Source: Dimorphilus gyrociliatus (lineage: Eukaryota; Annelida; Polychaeta; Dinophilidae). From it: a DNA stretch of 64,000 bases. The notes beneath the pieces are model-generated. The model did no database searches and was not told the origin of the DNA. It worked only from the letters and a program-made list of their open reading frames with translations. Positions 48,730 through 61,276 of the stretch are shown in pieces (the first letter of the stretch is position 1; every line of letters begins with the position of its first letter). A program made the translations under genes and the position numbers. The DNA lies in assembly GCA_904063045.1 (NCBI GenBank), contig CAJFCJ010000020.1, positions 860,916 through 924,915 of the forward strand. Reading direction: 5' to 3'.

Positions 48730-49803
48730 TAACAAGAACCTAAGGTACTATATTCTGTATTCATTTAAGCGTTCAACTTTTGCTAATTCGTCATTATAAG
48801 AGAATTCCAAGAAAAAAATTCAATTACAGCCTAATTTAGAAAATGCAAATGATACAATTTGTTATTTTCTCTCCTTTTTTTCAATTTCCGTTTCATAAAT
48901 GGAGAACTGCTAAAAAGAAATTTTTTTTCCCATTTCCGAGTAAAATACGAAGATACTCGTAGTATTATTCTTCTATCATCGTCAACTTGAGATAATTTCC
49001 CCTAATTGACTATAAATAAATGAATGAATGAAAGAGTATTAAAAAAATGCTGTAGTAGAAAAAGAAGGATAAGAATATAGAAACAAACGAAAGATATAAA
49101 TTTATATATAAAGCGTATACAGTATATATAAATATTATATTAACAATAAAAATAACTTGACCGAATCCTATTCAAACCAATTCTTAAAGGTAATAAAATT
49201 TTATATCTTTTTTTTTTAATAAAAAAAATATTTTGTAATAAAAAAATTAATATATATTTAATAAAAATATTTTGTTTTCTTTCATTTTTATCAATAAAAA
49301 AATATTCAATATAGTAAGATATTTATTAGTATAAGATTCATATAAATAAATAATAAACAATCTACATGTATACTACATCAACTAATTGTTCAATATAGAA
49401 TTCATTTATTAAATATATATACTTTGACTTAACATAAAAAAGGGAAAAAGGAAGCAAAAAAAAAAAACGAAAAGGAAAAGGAAAGTGTTACAAAGTGTAA
49501 AATTTCAGTTTCTTTGCTTAGATTTCCCTAAAAGAGACGAGAACTAAAATGTTTGCACTTTTAAATCAATATTGAAGAACTATGTTAAACCAGAAAAAAC
49601 CGAAAAGCTTCTTTTTTTTTCTCCTGCTCTCACAGTTCTATTTTTTTTAACTGAAAAGCTCCATCTATAGTTTAAAATGAATGGAAAAAATATAATTAAA
49701 TCTCTATAATTTAGAATTACTGTGTCTCTCAATCTGACTGACTGCCTGTCTCTCCTTCTCTGTCTCTGTCTCCGTCTCTTTCTCTCTCTCTCTCTCTCGC
49801 TCC

Positions 49804-49837
<34 letters not shown>

Positions 49838-51629
49838 GTCTATATATATATATTGCTTTTTATAAATAAGGTGCAATTATTAAATAATTCATTAACGAGA
49901 TAAAAAAAAGACTAATAATAATACACTTTTTTCATGTAATTACTTATAAAATATATTTATTTTTAATAATTTTAATCAATTAATAATGTTTTTTTATGAT
50001 AAATAGGAAAATGTCTTTATTATAAATAATTAATTGAATAATAATCAAATCATATTTATATCCGTTGGTTAGACTTGTTTGTTTTTTCATTTATAAAAGT
50101 TAAATAACTTAATATGTTGCTTTGTTTTTCTTTCCGATTCTTTATTTAATTTAAAGTCTGATATAGTTATATCTGGGAGTGCTATGTATAATTTTACCGT
50201 ATTCTAGTTGTCATTTTCTGTCGGCTGGATGTCGGCTGAAAGAAAGAGTATACATATATACAGTTTTTTCTAAATAAGTACTAATTTGCATCATAAAGGA
50301 TTCCTTTGATTGTAATAGTTTTACGAGTTATGCATATTCGTGAACAATGGTTACCTATCAAGATATAATATATTGAGAGTGTAAAAGATTAAAGGGATAG
50401 TTTAATTTTTATAGAATAAAACTTGAACAACATATTGGAGAAACAAGTATTTTCATTTACCTAAGTAAACTATTCAATTTATTTATTTCTTCACTGACTT
50501 GCTGAATGTGTAATTAAAGATATTATTATCAAAGATGAAATCAATTGCATTTTAATTCTTTTCCGAATTTGGAGGAGACTTGATTGCTCGTAGAAGTCTA
50601 TTCAATTGCGGAGAAGAGGAAAAGTAAATTTAAAAAGAAAAGGGAGAAAAAGATGCGTTTCATTGATTAGTGATTCATGCGAAAGATATGAACTCTGTTC
50701 TGAAATTGTTTTATAAAATAAAAGGATTTTTAATAATCGTATTGTCCAGAAGACAACTTGAAAATTATCTTGCTATTATTTAAGTACTGTATACCAATAA
50801 AATAAATAATATTAATATTTAGTGCTTTCATATTTATAAAACAGATGTCGCTTTCGATATCAAAACGGAACAATTAGATATGTAAAGAAGAAAGTTTCTT
50901 AATACGAAGACGTTGAAATGAAGCTTAAAGTATTGAGTACTCTTAAAATAGTTTCAATTGTTTGTACTATAAAAAATATTAAATATCAAAATAATGAATG
51001 AAAGTTAAGGTTTTAGCGATTGAATTGATAAATTTTGATATAAATATAGTATTATTTAATTATGTTGGGATATAATTTAACTGTTACACCTAGAATGTAT
51101 AATTTTAGATTTTTAAATTGAAGAAAATTATAATATAATATACAAATATAATACTTATTTGTTTCTTTCCGAGAGGTAGCGATACCATCGGTAGAGAAGA
51201 TGTTAAATACTTGTCCTCTGCACTTTTTTTCATTAAACTAGCATTTAAAGTAAAACATTAGGATTAACGAACAAGAGAAAAGGCCTTTTTCAAGACAATT
51301 CTTAAATTTAATATTTAGAAGGAAAATAGATAATACCTTAAAAAGTAAGAAACATTCACTATTTCTTCATTTTTTCATACTTGGAGCTTTCTTTTGAAGT
51401 TTAAAGAAGTCTTAAGGTGCATTTTCGTTTTATCATCATGTTTATTCATGCGGGGTATTAGAATTTTAATGCTTTCGACATTCTTTTATTATCTTCATAT
51501 CGTCTTTTAAAGGTATACCTTCCATAATATGTAAGGTTTCGTAATGGACTTTAGAACCGGTGCTTAATTTAGTTATATGTAAGATTTAAACCTAAACTAA
51601 ACGGAACTTTTCGTTACTTAGCAATTAAA
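48730..51629. other. non-coding interval with a long CT repeat
   Basis: AT-rich. TATACAGTATA at 49116-49126, a CT/TA repeat at about 49755-49858 and a CTCF-like site at 50841-50855. The RERERE minus-strand ORF is the CT repeat. No exon recognised before 51630. Confidence 0.5.
49755..49858. repeat. CT-rich microsatellite followed by TA
   Basis: About 90 bp of CT with TGTCTC and CCCT interruptions, then TATATATA. Confidence 0.9.
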
Positions 51630-52052
51630 ATGAAATCGGTCCTCTTCGGAATAATTTTCCTTCTTATTTTGGCATCTTTAGGTAAGTTAGAGTGCACTTT
51701 GTATTTAAGATAGAATGTGAAGTAATTTTCTTTATTTCTATTTCATTCATAAAAAGCTTATAAGTATTTTATACATTTAAAAAGAAAGTTAAAATATTGA
51801 GATAACTTAGAAAATGTCTCATTTATTTTAGAAGTAGATGCTATCAATTCTTCTCGAATTAAGAGAAAATGGATGGATCTGAGGGCAGACTTGGAGATTT
51901 TAGAAAAATACATATCATGTATGGAAAGAAATGGTATTAAAAGTGGATATTGTCGGAAGTTTACAAAAAAGAGTACAACAAATTTCCTTAACCTTCTACC
52001 TTTTGGTAAAAGACAAAGCAAAGGAGAATTAAACGATATATTGTTGTTGTAA
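51630..52052 (+). CDS. neuropeptide-like preprohormone with an amidated peptide
   Basis: Two exons, 51630-51681 and 51832-52052, are joined at phase 1 across a 150-bp intron with a consensus donor (G|GTAAGTT). The precursor is 90 residues. Residues 1-17 are a strong signal sequence (MKSVLFGIIFLLILASL). KRK at 28-30 is a basic cleavage site. It is followed by a segment with two cysteines, Cys47 and Cys58, ten residues apart (CMERNGIKSGYC). KK at 63-64 and GKR at 76-78 bracket STTNFLNLLPF, which would be released with a C-terminal amide from the Gly. A 12-residue acidic/Leu tail ends the protein. If KK is not cut, the product would be a single amidated peptide of about 45 residues with one disulfide. 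Signal, dibasic and amidation logic are established for animal neuropeptides; the family is not recognised. A splice acceptor at 51810 is an alternative but breaks the frame. Confidence 0.72.
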
Positions 52053-52723
52053 AACAAGAATAAAGAGAAAGATATGTATGGCAAAGAAAAGTAAATTAAT
52101 ATTTCGTGTAAATTAAATGTTTGTATTTTAATAAAACCTATTTCATTTCAATTACTATTTCATTTTAAGCATAAAAATTATTCAATAACATATTTAATAA
52201 GATTTTAATTCGTAGAAAAAGAGTAGAATGTCTTTGACTTAATATTTATTTTCTATATATTTAAATATAAATTATTAAAGCAAACAGGAAATAGAATGGA
52301 TATGTTTCTTCTCGACTTTTTTCTTAGTAATCTTACTTTTTAACTAAAAAAGTTTACTTATTTTCAAATAATATACACCAATTTCGTATAATAAAATACT
52401 CTTTTGGGTATATAATCTTAATAAAGTGTTCAATTGGAAATTGATATATTGAACTGTATTATTAAATAAACAAGAAACGCCATCTGTTACTTATTCAAAG
52501 TCGTTGCGAACTAGTTCAAGTTAGTTATATTCAATTCCTTAAATGATTAAATGTAACGGATTAGTATGTTGGGGCAGAAAATTATTAATTAACTTGGCTG
52601 CTTTCTCTAAAATATTATCGACTTATTCACTAACTGCATTTAAGTGAACGTTCATTGCAGTTGGCATCGAAACCCTATTGAATTTCTGCATTGTTTATAG
52701 TGTTTATCGATTGACTATTCGGA
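52053..52723. other. short intergenic interval
   Basis: 3' UTR of the peptide gene (AATAAAA at about 52129) and upstream region of the next gene, with a CTCF-like motif at 52475-52490 (AAACGCCATCTGTTAC, minus orientation). Confidence 0.5.
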
Positions 52724-53371
52724 ATGAAAAAACACGACGGTGACAATACAGCTATGGAGAAAAACGATAAAGAAGCAAGGAAGAAAAGGATTCAAGAAAT
52801 TCGAAATGCCAGAAGAAATCGACAGCAAATTCCGAAGCCAGAGAAGAAGAAAAAGGAAAAAGTAGAACCAGCTTTAGTATTAAAAGTAGTTGCTCTTAGA
52901 TTCGTTATCATCCTACCAAAGTTATTGATTCTCATTGGAACAATTTTATTCCTTGTTGGTGTTATGCTGTTGGGACTGTCACAAAGAGAAAGTACCGATT
53001 ACAACAAAGGAGTCTACTTAGGCCCTATTTTAATGACTTTAGGTGTTGTAGTTTTAATTAGTGGAATACTTGGAATATTTATAAGATTAAGACTAAAAAA
53101 AAAGGGTATCGAAAAAGCCAAAATTGCTAGGAAATATATGATAGAGAAGGAGTTGAAAAAGCAAGTATCAACAGTATCTGAACAAGTAGAAAATGGACAA
53201 ATGAAAGCTCATTATTCAGCGGCTGAAATGTCTCATTCGAATGGACATAAAAGAAGCATGTATGACGAGGACACGTCACCGACTCCTGTTGTTACTATCA
53301 CCAAAGTTGAAGTTGAAATTTGTAAGCCTAGCACAAGTTATGATTTAGAAAATGAAGAGAGCTCTAGCTAA
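52724..53371 (+). CDS. two-pass membrane protein with basic N-terminus, function unknown
   Basis: A single open frame of 215 residues. The first 55 residues are strongly charged and likely helical (EKNDKEARKKRIQEIRNAR, then PEKKKKEK). Two hydrophobic helices follow: VIILPKLLILIGTILFLVGVM and LGPILMTLGVVVLISGILGIF. They are separated by a short loop (SQRESTDYNKGVY). A basic boundary (RLRLKKK) and a polar tail of about 85 residues with an SPTP site come next. Both ends should be cytoplasmic. It ends ENEESSS. No family recognised; the pattern is that of TMEM proteins with a hairpin of two helices. A single coding exon is complete here, as the Met at 52724 is the first in frame and no acceptor is needed. 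Confidence 0.75.
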   Translation: MKKHDGDNTAMEKNDKEARKKRIQEIRNARRNRQQIPKPEKKKKEKVEPALVLKVVALRFVIILPKLLILIGTILFLVGVMLLGLSQRESTDYNKGVYLGPILMTLGVVVLISGILGIFIRLRLKKKGIEKAKIARKYMIEKELKKQVSTVSEQVENGQMKAHYSAAEMSHSNGHKRSMYDEDTSPTPVVTITKVEVEICKPSTSYDLENEESSS

Positions 53372-55769
53372 AGAAATTCCCAGGCAATTTCATATTTATA
53401 GTTGTTTGAAAAAATTATCTATTGAATTCGGTACTGCAGGATATTATTCAGAAAAAGACTGTAAACAGACAATAATTACACATGTACATTTAACGAGAAA
53501 CGTTCTTTTAACTCTCTCATTTAAGAAAAATGGTATTATATTGTTCTTAAGCAACAAGCGGAAGAGGAATGATACTATTTTTTATAGCTTAGCATGAAAA
53601 GGGTTATAAGAATATTTTTAATGTTCGAGAAAATATGGTTTATCATATTTACCTTTCAAGTTTGTAGAAACTCTATTAAGATGCTTCTTTTCACTTTATC
53701 ATCATTAGTTTCAAAGTTAAGTTATATTTAATCCTAATTATTATTTTAAGTGAGTTAATAAAATAAAAAAAATGCCCGCAAGCCGTCTAAGGGTAGGAAC
53801 GAAAAAAGTGTAAAAATTCATCAAGAAAGACAAGGTGACGGATGAGCGTACGAATCAACAGAAAAGTAGATCAATAGTTAGATTAAATATAACGTATAGA
53901 TAGATATATAGATAACAGCAAAAAATAAAACATAGAAATATCATAAAGGAAAAGGACAACGAAATGTAAACGTTTAACTTTAATATTCATTCTCTATTGG
54001 CTTCACCTTGCATAGCTCTTTTCTTGAGACGCTTTTTCAAATATTATATATAGTTAACTATTTGAACTAGTTAGATATGAAATTCAATAATTTCGGTGCC
54101 TTATACTTGACTGCGTTTGTTTAAAATGACGAAAGATAAGAAATGTTGAATTTTTATTCAATTTTATGCTCAAGGAACAAATAACTATATCATATATGAT
54201 GTTAATATATTTTTAATATAACTTCAAATATGTATATATATTTATAGATGACGTATTAGTTAAATTTAGCAATATTAAATTGAGCTATCACTATTATCTG
54301 AATCTTTTAATGAGGGTTTATTCTGGAAGATTATCTGTTCTTTAAGCTTCTATTTAAATAGTTTTCTTTTTTGTTTGTAAATTAAAGTAGTCACTTCTTC
54401 CTGTTTCAATTGTTTTAACATTGAGTACTATATTGTCTCTTTGTCTCTTTATACATATATTTGCAATACAAGACTGGAAACAGATGAAAGATAAAACATA
54501 AAAATAACACCAATAAATAGTTCGAACTATATGATTCGAACGTGAATTATAATATCAATTTTCGAAAAAATGTAATATTCATAACTAATTGTAGTTTCAT
54601 AATTATACGTAGTCTGTTAAAGTTATTGCCTTTAATGACATTTCCTCCAATGTCCTATTGTCATTATGAAGGTTAGAAAATGTTATTCAAGAAGTATTTC
54701 GGATTATTGATAATTTCTTGAATAAAAAATATACTTAAAATAGAAAGAATGACGTAGGAAAATACATATTACTTTATTATTTATTACATTCATAATGCCA
54801 ATAAATAGTTAGAAGTTCTGTTTGTCTTTTTCTTAAATTCTTAGTTGTTTGCTATTAAAGTATTTATTGTTTAGCTCAATCGAGTATTAAATTAAACACT
54901 GCCTGAATAATTCAAAAGAGAGAAATTATTCAAATTCATAGAAATCGCTAGCAAAAACATTGATTGTTAATTAAGAAATAGTTTTTACGCCATCATTGTC
55001 GATAAAAACTTCTCATATGCAACTGTAATACGTATGTTTTGCAGTACATTTTAATATATGCAATTAGAATATTTAAACAAACGAAAATGGTATATTGACT
55101 ATTTAATAGACATACGATAGCTGTCTTTCCATAGAATATTTTTAGAACTTTAACATTTCAATTGTATTCTTAAAACACAATTAGAAATCAGCATTTATAC
55201 TGGCTGTCTATAAATAAATTTTAAAATATTTCCTCATTAATAAATGGATATATGAATCAAAGTTATCTCCCTAATAAAGAGTTTAATTGTTACACAAAGA
55301 TTAATGAATAATGGCTGCAGTTATAACTATACTGTCTTTGTTTTTATTATTTAGCTTCTTGCTTGCAAACGAATAAAAGCTAATTAATAAAACATTTACT
55401 CTTGAAAGTAAAAAATATTCGCCTGTTTTTATGATATGATAAAAAATTATTTATAGTTGTTAATGCCTCTTTTAGCATGTTTATGTTCAAATCTTTATCA
55501 TATTGTTCTAAATTATAATAATATATGCAGTTCATTAACATCCAGTGATAGAGAAGTGTTCTATCGATGTTCGTTTATTCGATTTCCTTTAATGAGTAAT
55601 TTGCATTTTTGTGGTTTAACATTTTTCTTTGCCTAATATTATCCTTCTCAATTTATTTGCAAACAACTCTAGACAGAGTCTTTTTAATATTCATTTGCTT
55701 TTAGTTTGATGATGAGACGTTAGATGGCGTTCTTGTCTTCTTTTTTTTTCTCGTTATCCCTCCCCCACT

Positions 55770-55805
55770 TCCTCCTCCTCCTCCTCCTCCTCCTCCTCCT
55801 CCTCC
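55770..55805. repeat. TCC trinucleotide repeat
   Basis: About 12 CCT units within a pyrimidine-only stretch. Confidence 0.9.
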
Positions 55806-56997
55806 ACCTTCACTACATACTTTTCTTGGTTCCATAAAAAAGGGATATTAGCAATTTTTATACTATAAATAATTAAAAAAAAGATCATTTTCAATACCAA
55901 ATCTCTTATAAGCAGATCCTCTCTGCTTCATATATAATTCATACACTTATATATTTAGCCTAGAATTTTAGTTTTATTAAATAAATTTGAAATCTCGATT
56001 GCAATAATTCAATATCATAAATTTGCTGAAAAGAATTCAATTATTAAAATAGCAAAAACATGAATAAGACAATTATTGTCAATATCAATATTTTATTCAT
56101 ATTCGATTCGTTATCCGTCTTGTTCGCTTTATTAGTTTTAGTAATCTCGTTTAGTTCACCTTTTATCAAAGATGTACCAACTAAATATTTTTATTGAAGA
56201 AATGTTACATTCCTTTTGAAAAGGAAAAGAATAACAATAAATACAAAATAAAAGATGGAGAAATAGAGTGTAAAAGTATGTATTTTTTTTTATATCTTGT
56301 CTTTTCAAAGATGAGAAGAGAAGGAGCGAAAATATTTACTTGTTTTTTATTTAATTAAATAGAAAATAGCAAAAAAATATGAAAAATTTCAACATTTTGA
56401 CATTTTAACATGATTTTAAACGGAATTTATGGATTTATAGTAAATAGATCTTGTCTTATAGATAAATTCAATAAAATATATTTATACAATGCTAGACAAA
56501 GCTTGACGCAAAAAAAGAGGAAAAAAAGATTATTGTAAAGTAAACTGGGAAGAGTTCGTTATACAAAATTTAACAGAAAATATCACTTTTCTATGCAATT
56601 CATCAAATTAGAATTAAAGGGAAGGACAGCATTTAAAAAATGAATGAGAAGCCATTAAATATTCTCTATTTACACTGTTCTAAGAAAGATATCAACTCAA
56701 CATAATTTCTTTTTTTTTAATACGATAGATGTCGCTTTTAAAAGTTCTAAGATATTAGTTTGATTAATATGCATTGTCTATATATTATTTATAGAATTAT
56801 TGTTTCAGAATTAAAATTAGTTCTTCAACAGTAAGCTTAATATATTAGTAAAAAAAAATACAGGTATAACGCAAAATACCTCTTATGCCAGGGATACATT
56901 CACCCTCAAATTTAGCCTATAAAAAGTAATATAAACTACCTATAATGACGTTATTTTATGAGCTTTGGGCATAGCTACATTATTTATAGCAAAACAG

Positions 56998-57045
<48 letters not shown>

Positions 57046-57060
57046 TTAGATAGATAGATA
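56998..57060. repeat. TA microsatellite plus GATA units
   Basis: About 43 bp of TA, then TAGATAGATAGATA. Confidence 0.9.
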
Positions 57061-57321
57061 TCGACAGAAAATAGTCATCCTACGAAAACTACATTTATTA
57101 CATGAGCTAAATCAAATTTTAATATTATATAAAAAAGAAGGAATAAGCATTAAAATAAGGAAAAATACTACTTTATTGAAAATTTTTCACTTTGACTGAT
57201 TGTTTCGTCTCTTCCTTTTATATAAACATAAATATCTTATATACTTTCTTAGAAAAATGTTGTGTAAAATTATATTATACCAATCAAAGAGTAATTAATA
57301 CATGTTTCTCTGTCGCTAGAT

Positions 57322-57340
57322 CACACACACACACACACAA
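57322..57340. repeat. CA microsatellite
   Basis: Nine CA units followed by a CT-rich tract to about 57395. Confidence 0.9.
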
Positions 57341-58672
57341 ATATATAGTGTCCTTCTTTCTTTCTTCTCTCTCTCTCCCTCTCTCTTTCTTCTTTCCATC
57401 TTTAACCTTTGCAAAGGAAAATTAGCTTAAGAACAGTACAAAAAGCAGAGAGTTTAGAATGTCTAAATTATAATATGCTTATTTACATAGAAAAAAAAGT
57501 CAAATTGTTAAAATGAGTTTTTAATTTGTTTATTTAATGAAAAATAAACCATTTGTTTATTGAACAAAAAACTTCTTTTCTTTTTAAAGAATATTTATTA
57601 TACTTAGTTCAAATTCCTAACTTTTGTTATTTGTCTTTTATACGAATGATTAATGATGAAATGAATGATTTTTAGCAGGCTAAAATTTGTGAAAATTATA
57701 GCCTTCTCTTGTAAATAGAAATATAAAAATACCTAAAGTTACGTATTCAGCTGAATAAGTGCACTTATTCGCTTAGCAACCAGTTTGAAAACTAAGGCGA
57801 TATTGTATATTTTTCGCTTGCGATATAACTCAGAAACTTTAGACTGAAAATTCATAAACATTTTACTTATATAATGGAAATGCATAAATTACATAAAAAG
57901 ATTAAGCACATCTGTTAATTTACAGCCGTATTCAATTTCAATCCAAATGCAACATATTGGTAAGCTGTTATAGAATACAATTTTAAGGTTTTCTACGAAA
58001 ATAGGCGCCTTGATTAAATTATTCTATATTAATAATTGGGTTATTTTAGAATTGAGTAGAACGCATATTTCGTATATAATAACTCTTTTCTAATAAAATT
58101 GATGAAATTAATACAGTATTTGGCTGTATCATAGAAATAGTATTATAAAGAAGAAAGAAATTTTAATTTTATACGAAAATAACTGCATAATAAATAAATT
58201 TTTTAACTTTTTGCATTTAAAGCCACTAAAAAATTATTAAACATTTTAAAGATAATTTAAAATATTTTTTAAAATAAATGATAAGAAAATGAGAGAAATT
58301 TTTTCGTACAATTTTTTCAATTGGTCAAGTAGTACATTATCGATTATTATCCGTATCGTACAGTTCAGTAATATAAACGACAACAACGGTTTTAAATGGA
58401 AATATGAGGAATTTTTGTTACATCTTCATTTTATTACTACCATTCGCTTTTACAGGTTAGTTTCTGAAATTATATATTAAAAAAGGGCTCGCATCGACAT
58501 AATCAATGTAAACAATTGGAAGACGTCGAAAGCGTCTAATTCACGTCTGTTTTGTTTGCTTTCCTGGCTCGATCGCCTTTACTTTTGTGTCTAATTGCCT
58601 GAAGCACTTGAATACTTGCGATTTATCATTAATAGGTTACTGATATGACAGTCATTTACCTGAAAATTAATA

Positions 58673-58690
58673 CCTTCAGGTGGCGCTACG
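58673..58690 (+). promoter_or_regulatory. CTCF-like motif
   Basis: CCTTCAGGTGGCGCTACG closely matches the AGGTGGCGCTA form of the insect CTCF core. Plus orientation. Confidence 0.45.
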
Positions 58691-60228
58691 GCTAGAAAGC
58701 GTTACTTCATATATGTATAAAAGTTAAAAGATGTCCTTATCAATTTCCTCAAGGAGATTTCGTATATAATAAAAGTCTACAAGGGAAATTTTTTTTCCAT
58801 GAATACCTTAGCTGGAAAAAAAATTTGTTAATTATTCTTTCTTTAACTAATTTCTTCAGTTCTTTCATTAATCAGCTCAATCTCAGTGCGTCTATTTTTA
58901 GTTTTATTGAAAGTTTCCTGTATTTTATTGAATTTCGGATGAAAAACATTCTATTAAAAAAAAATGATTCTACGACTCTCTATATTTTCTGTAACGCTAT
59001 TCAAACTTTAATTTATATAGTTTATTTATTTATTATAAAGTAAACAAAAAAAAGGTAGTTCTGAATCATTAATTATGTTTTATTATATAGGAATAATACG
59101 ACTATTAACTAATTGTGCTAATGCTACTTGTCTGTATAAAGTAAAATAAGATTTGTATTATTTTTTTTTTTTTGACTATTCTCGCTTTTCACCCAGTTTC
59201 TATTAGTATTTCTATAAATTGGCTTTCACTTCTCTACTTTTTCTTGTTTTGCTGCTCATAAGAAAAGATTGAAAGAGTCCTCCAAGTTACAAATAATGAT
59301 ATTAAGCAAGTATTGGATTTATACGCTATAAATATAGAAAATACTATATAGTCATCCATCTTTTTCGTCTTTCAATAATTTAAAGATTTACCAAGAGTTT
59401 TGTCTATAAAAAAAAATGGATAATTACGTTAATTACGCAATACCAAAATTTTGATTTTATCCTATTTTTAAAGGAGTTTAATGGAAAAGGAAGAAGGGCT
59501 CTTCTTTCTTTGTAATTCGATTTTTCCCTCGTCTCTCCTCCTCTCTTTTCTATCTATCTCTTTATTCTCCTGTCTTAAGCAAAGCAGAGAAAAATCTTGT
59601 TTAATCTATTCCGAATATTCCGTACACCAATTAGAACAAAAAAAAAGCCATTCTCGTAGTTGGTAACAGTTGAAAGAGGCGTATATTGGTTTTGAATTTC
59701 TTATTAGCAAATAAAAATTGAAGACTTGTTAAATACAACTTGGAACTGGACTTAAGTGTTAATCGGCTGGTGTTATTTGATTTTTTTTTACATTAAAAAA
59801 AGCTATAAAAACTTGAATTTCCAATGAAACGCTTTGTTTAAAATTGGGCCATTAGTTTCTTGTGCAATTTTGTAGTATTCATTTATTTATTACTATTCAT
59901 TTTATTATAAATGAGTTTTGGGAATATAAAAGAGAAAACTCGTTAGAGGAGAAATGAAGTAAACTTTACCATTCCCGTATTATTTCCTCTAAGAAACACG
60001 TATGTTTTATTTGGCTACCTGAATGTTATTCTATGGTTCACCCTTTTAATGATATGAATGTAAACATCTACTTAAAAAAGTATATACTTCATTGATATTT
60101 TCCTTTGTTTCTATAAGATGAGTCCATTTATCAGAGAAAAGTAACGTACTAGATGTAAAAAACAATACCCAATATTTTGCAGTACTTGTAACAATAGGAA
60201 AACAATACGAAATCTATGCACGTAAACT

Positions 60229-60288
60229 AGGTTAAAATGCACAAGCTAAAATCAGGTACATAATAATGGTTCAAGTGCATTTTAACCT
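60229..60288. repeat. perfect 14-bp inverted repeat with 32-bp loop
   Basis: AGGTTAAAATGCAC at 60229-60242 and its exact reverse complement at 60275-60288. The pairing does not extend clearly into the loop. Confidence 0.7.
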
Positions 60289-61276
60289 TATATTATAAAT
60301 TGAAATAAAAAGCAAAGAATTTAGAGTGGGGAGTAAGAAGAAAAAGGGTGATTTTTTTCTTTTAAAAAGAGAAAAAAAATCAATATTTTGGCTATTTTAT
60401 TATTCTTAGAAAGCAGTTGGACGATTAGAAAAGAGACTAATTAGCACGTTACTTAATAAATTAATTACAAGAGAAATAAAGTATATATAACTAGTATTAT
60501 CTTAATTGTAGTTCTACTTTTCTTTTTCTTTCACTGTATCATTCATCTCGTTCAACTCTGTTATCTTTATTATCCTATTGCTAATATTTACAAGTATATA
60601 TGGATCCACACTTATACTGTATTATATACATACAAAGATACAGATACATATATATAGAGATATATATATTTGTTTATACTAAAAATGTATAAACATATGA
60701 TCAAGTTTAACGATTGCTTCACAAATGAAACAATGCTGTAACATCATACGAAGACGATTACAAATTTATATCAATTACATAGTAAACTACCATATAACTT
60801 TTATCAGTATTAGAATTATTTACCTAAATCATATGATACTTAATTAATAATTCGCTTAACACCATTATTTTCACTTTCATATTATGTACTAAATCACAAT
60901 TATTAGTAATTTCCATTACGCTTTAGGTCTTAACTTAGACTTTATGATGAAGAGTCGGTAACCTTTTCTTCTCAAGAGAAACAATTGAATGAAACGATAA
61001 TTGCGCTATAATTATTGAATCTAATTAATTATAATTTCCTTCTGATAGTACGTACGTGGGATAGAAATTTAATATTCTTATATTAAATAAATACCTAACC
61101 CAATGTGGACAGGAAATTGCTATAATACATCCAACTATGATAGCTGTCTGCCAAAAAAAAAAATCAATATTTGGGGCGAACGACTTTGCACCAAGTTTCC
61201 AAGACAGCAAATTTTCCTGCACTGAATAATTAACTATTGATTTTTAATTGTCTTTTTTTTTTTTACTATTTTACAG

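Larger units (their letters stand above)
53372..61276. other. 7.9-kb interval, possibly 5' region or large intron of the Ig-domain gene
   Basis: No convincing exon. A signal-peptide exon for the downstream adhesion gene is expected but not found, so it may be short or beyond recognition. Repeats: TCC run 55770-55805, TA 56998-57040 followed by GATA, CA 57322-57340, CT-rich 57353-57395. CTCF-like sites at 55718, 56723 and 58673. Inverted repeat at 60229-60288. Confidence 0.45.

Noticed and set aside
49580-49876. 98-codon minus-strand ORF rich in Arg-Glu
   Set aside because: It is a translation of the CT microsatellite (RERERE).
53352-53597. 81-codon ORF overlapping the end of the two-pass membrane protein
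   Set aside because: It overlaps the stop region in another frame, shows no domain, and is best read as 3' UTR.
54525-54550. TTCGAAC repeats resembling a tRNA B-box
   Set aside because: No A-box, acceptor stem or cloverleaf could be built around it. No tRNA or rRNA gene was identified by eye elsewhere.
13479-57060. Microsatellite-rich tracts as CRISPR arrays or satellite arrays
   Set aside because: They are 2-3-bp simple repeats without spacers; the genome is animal.
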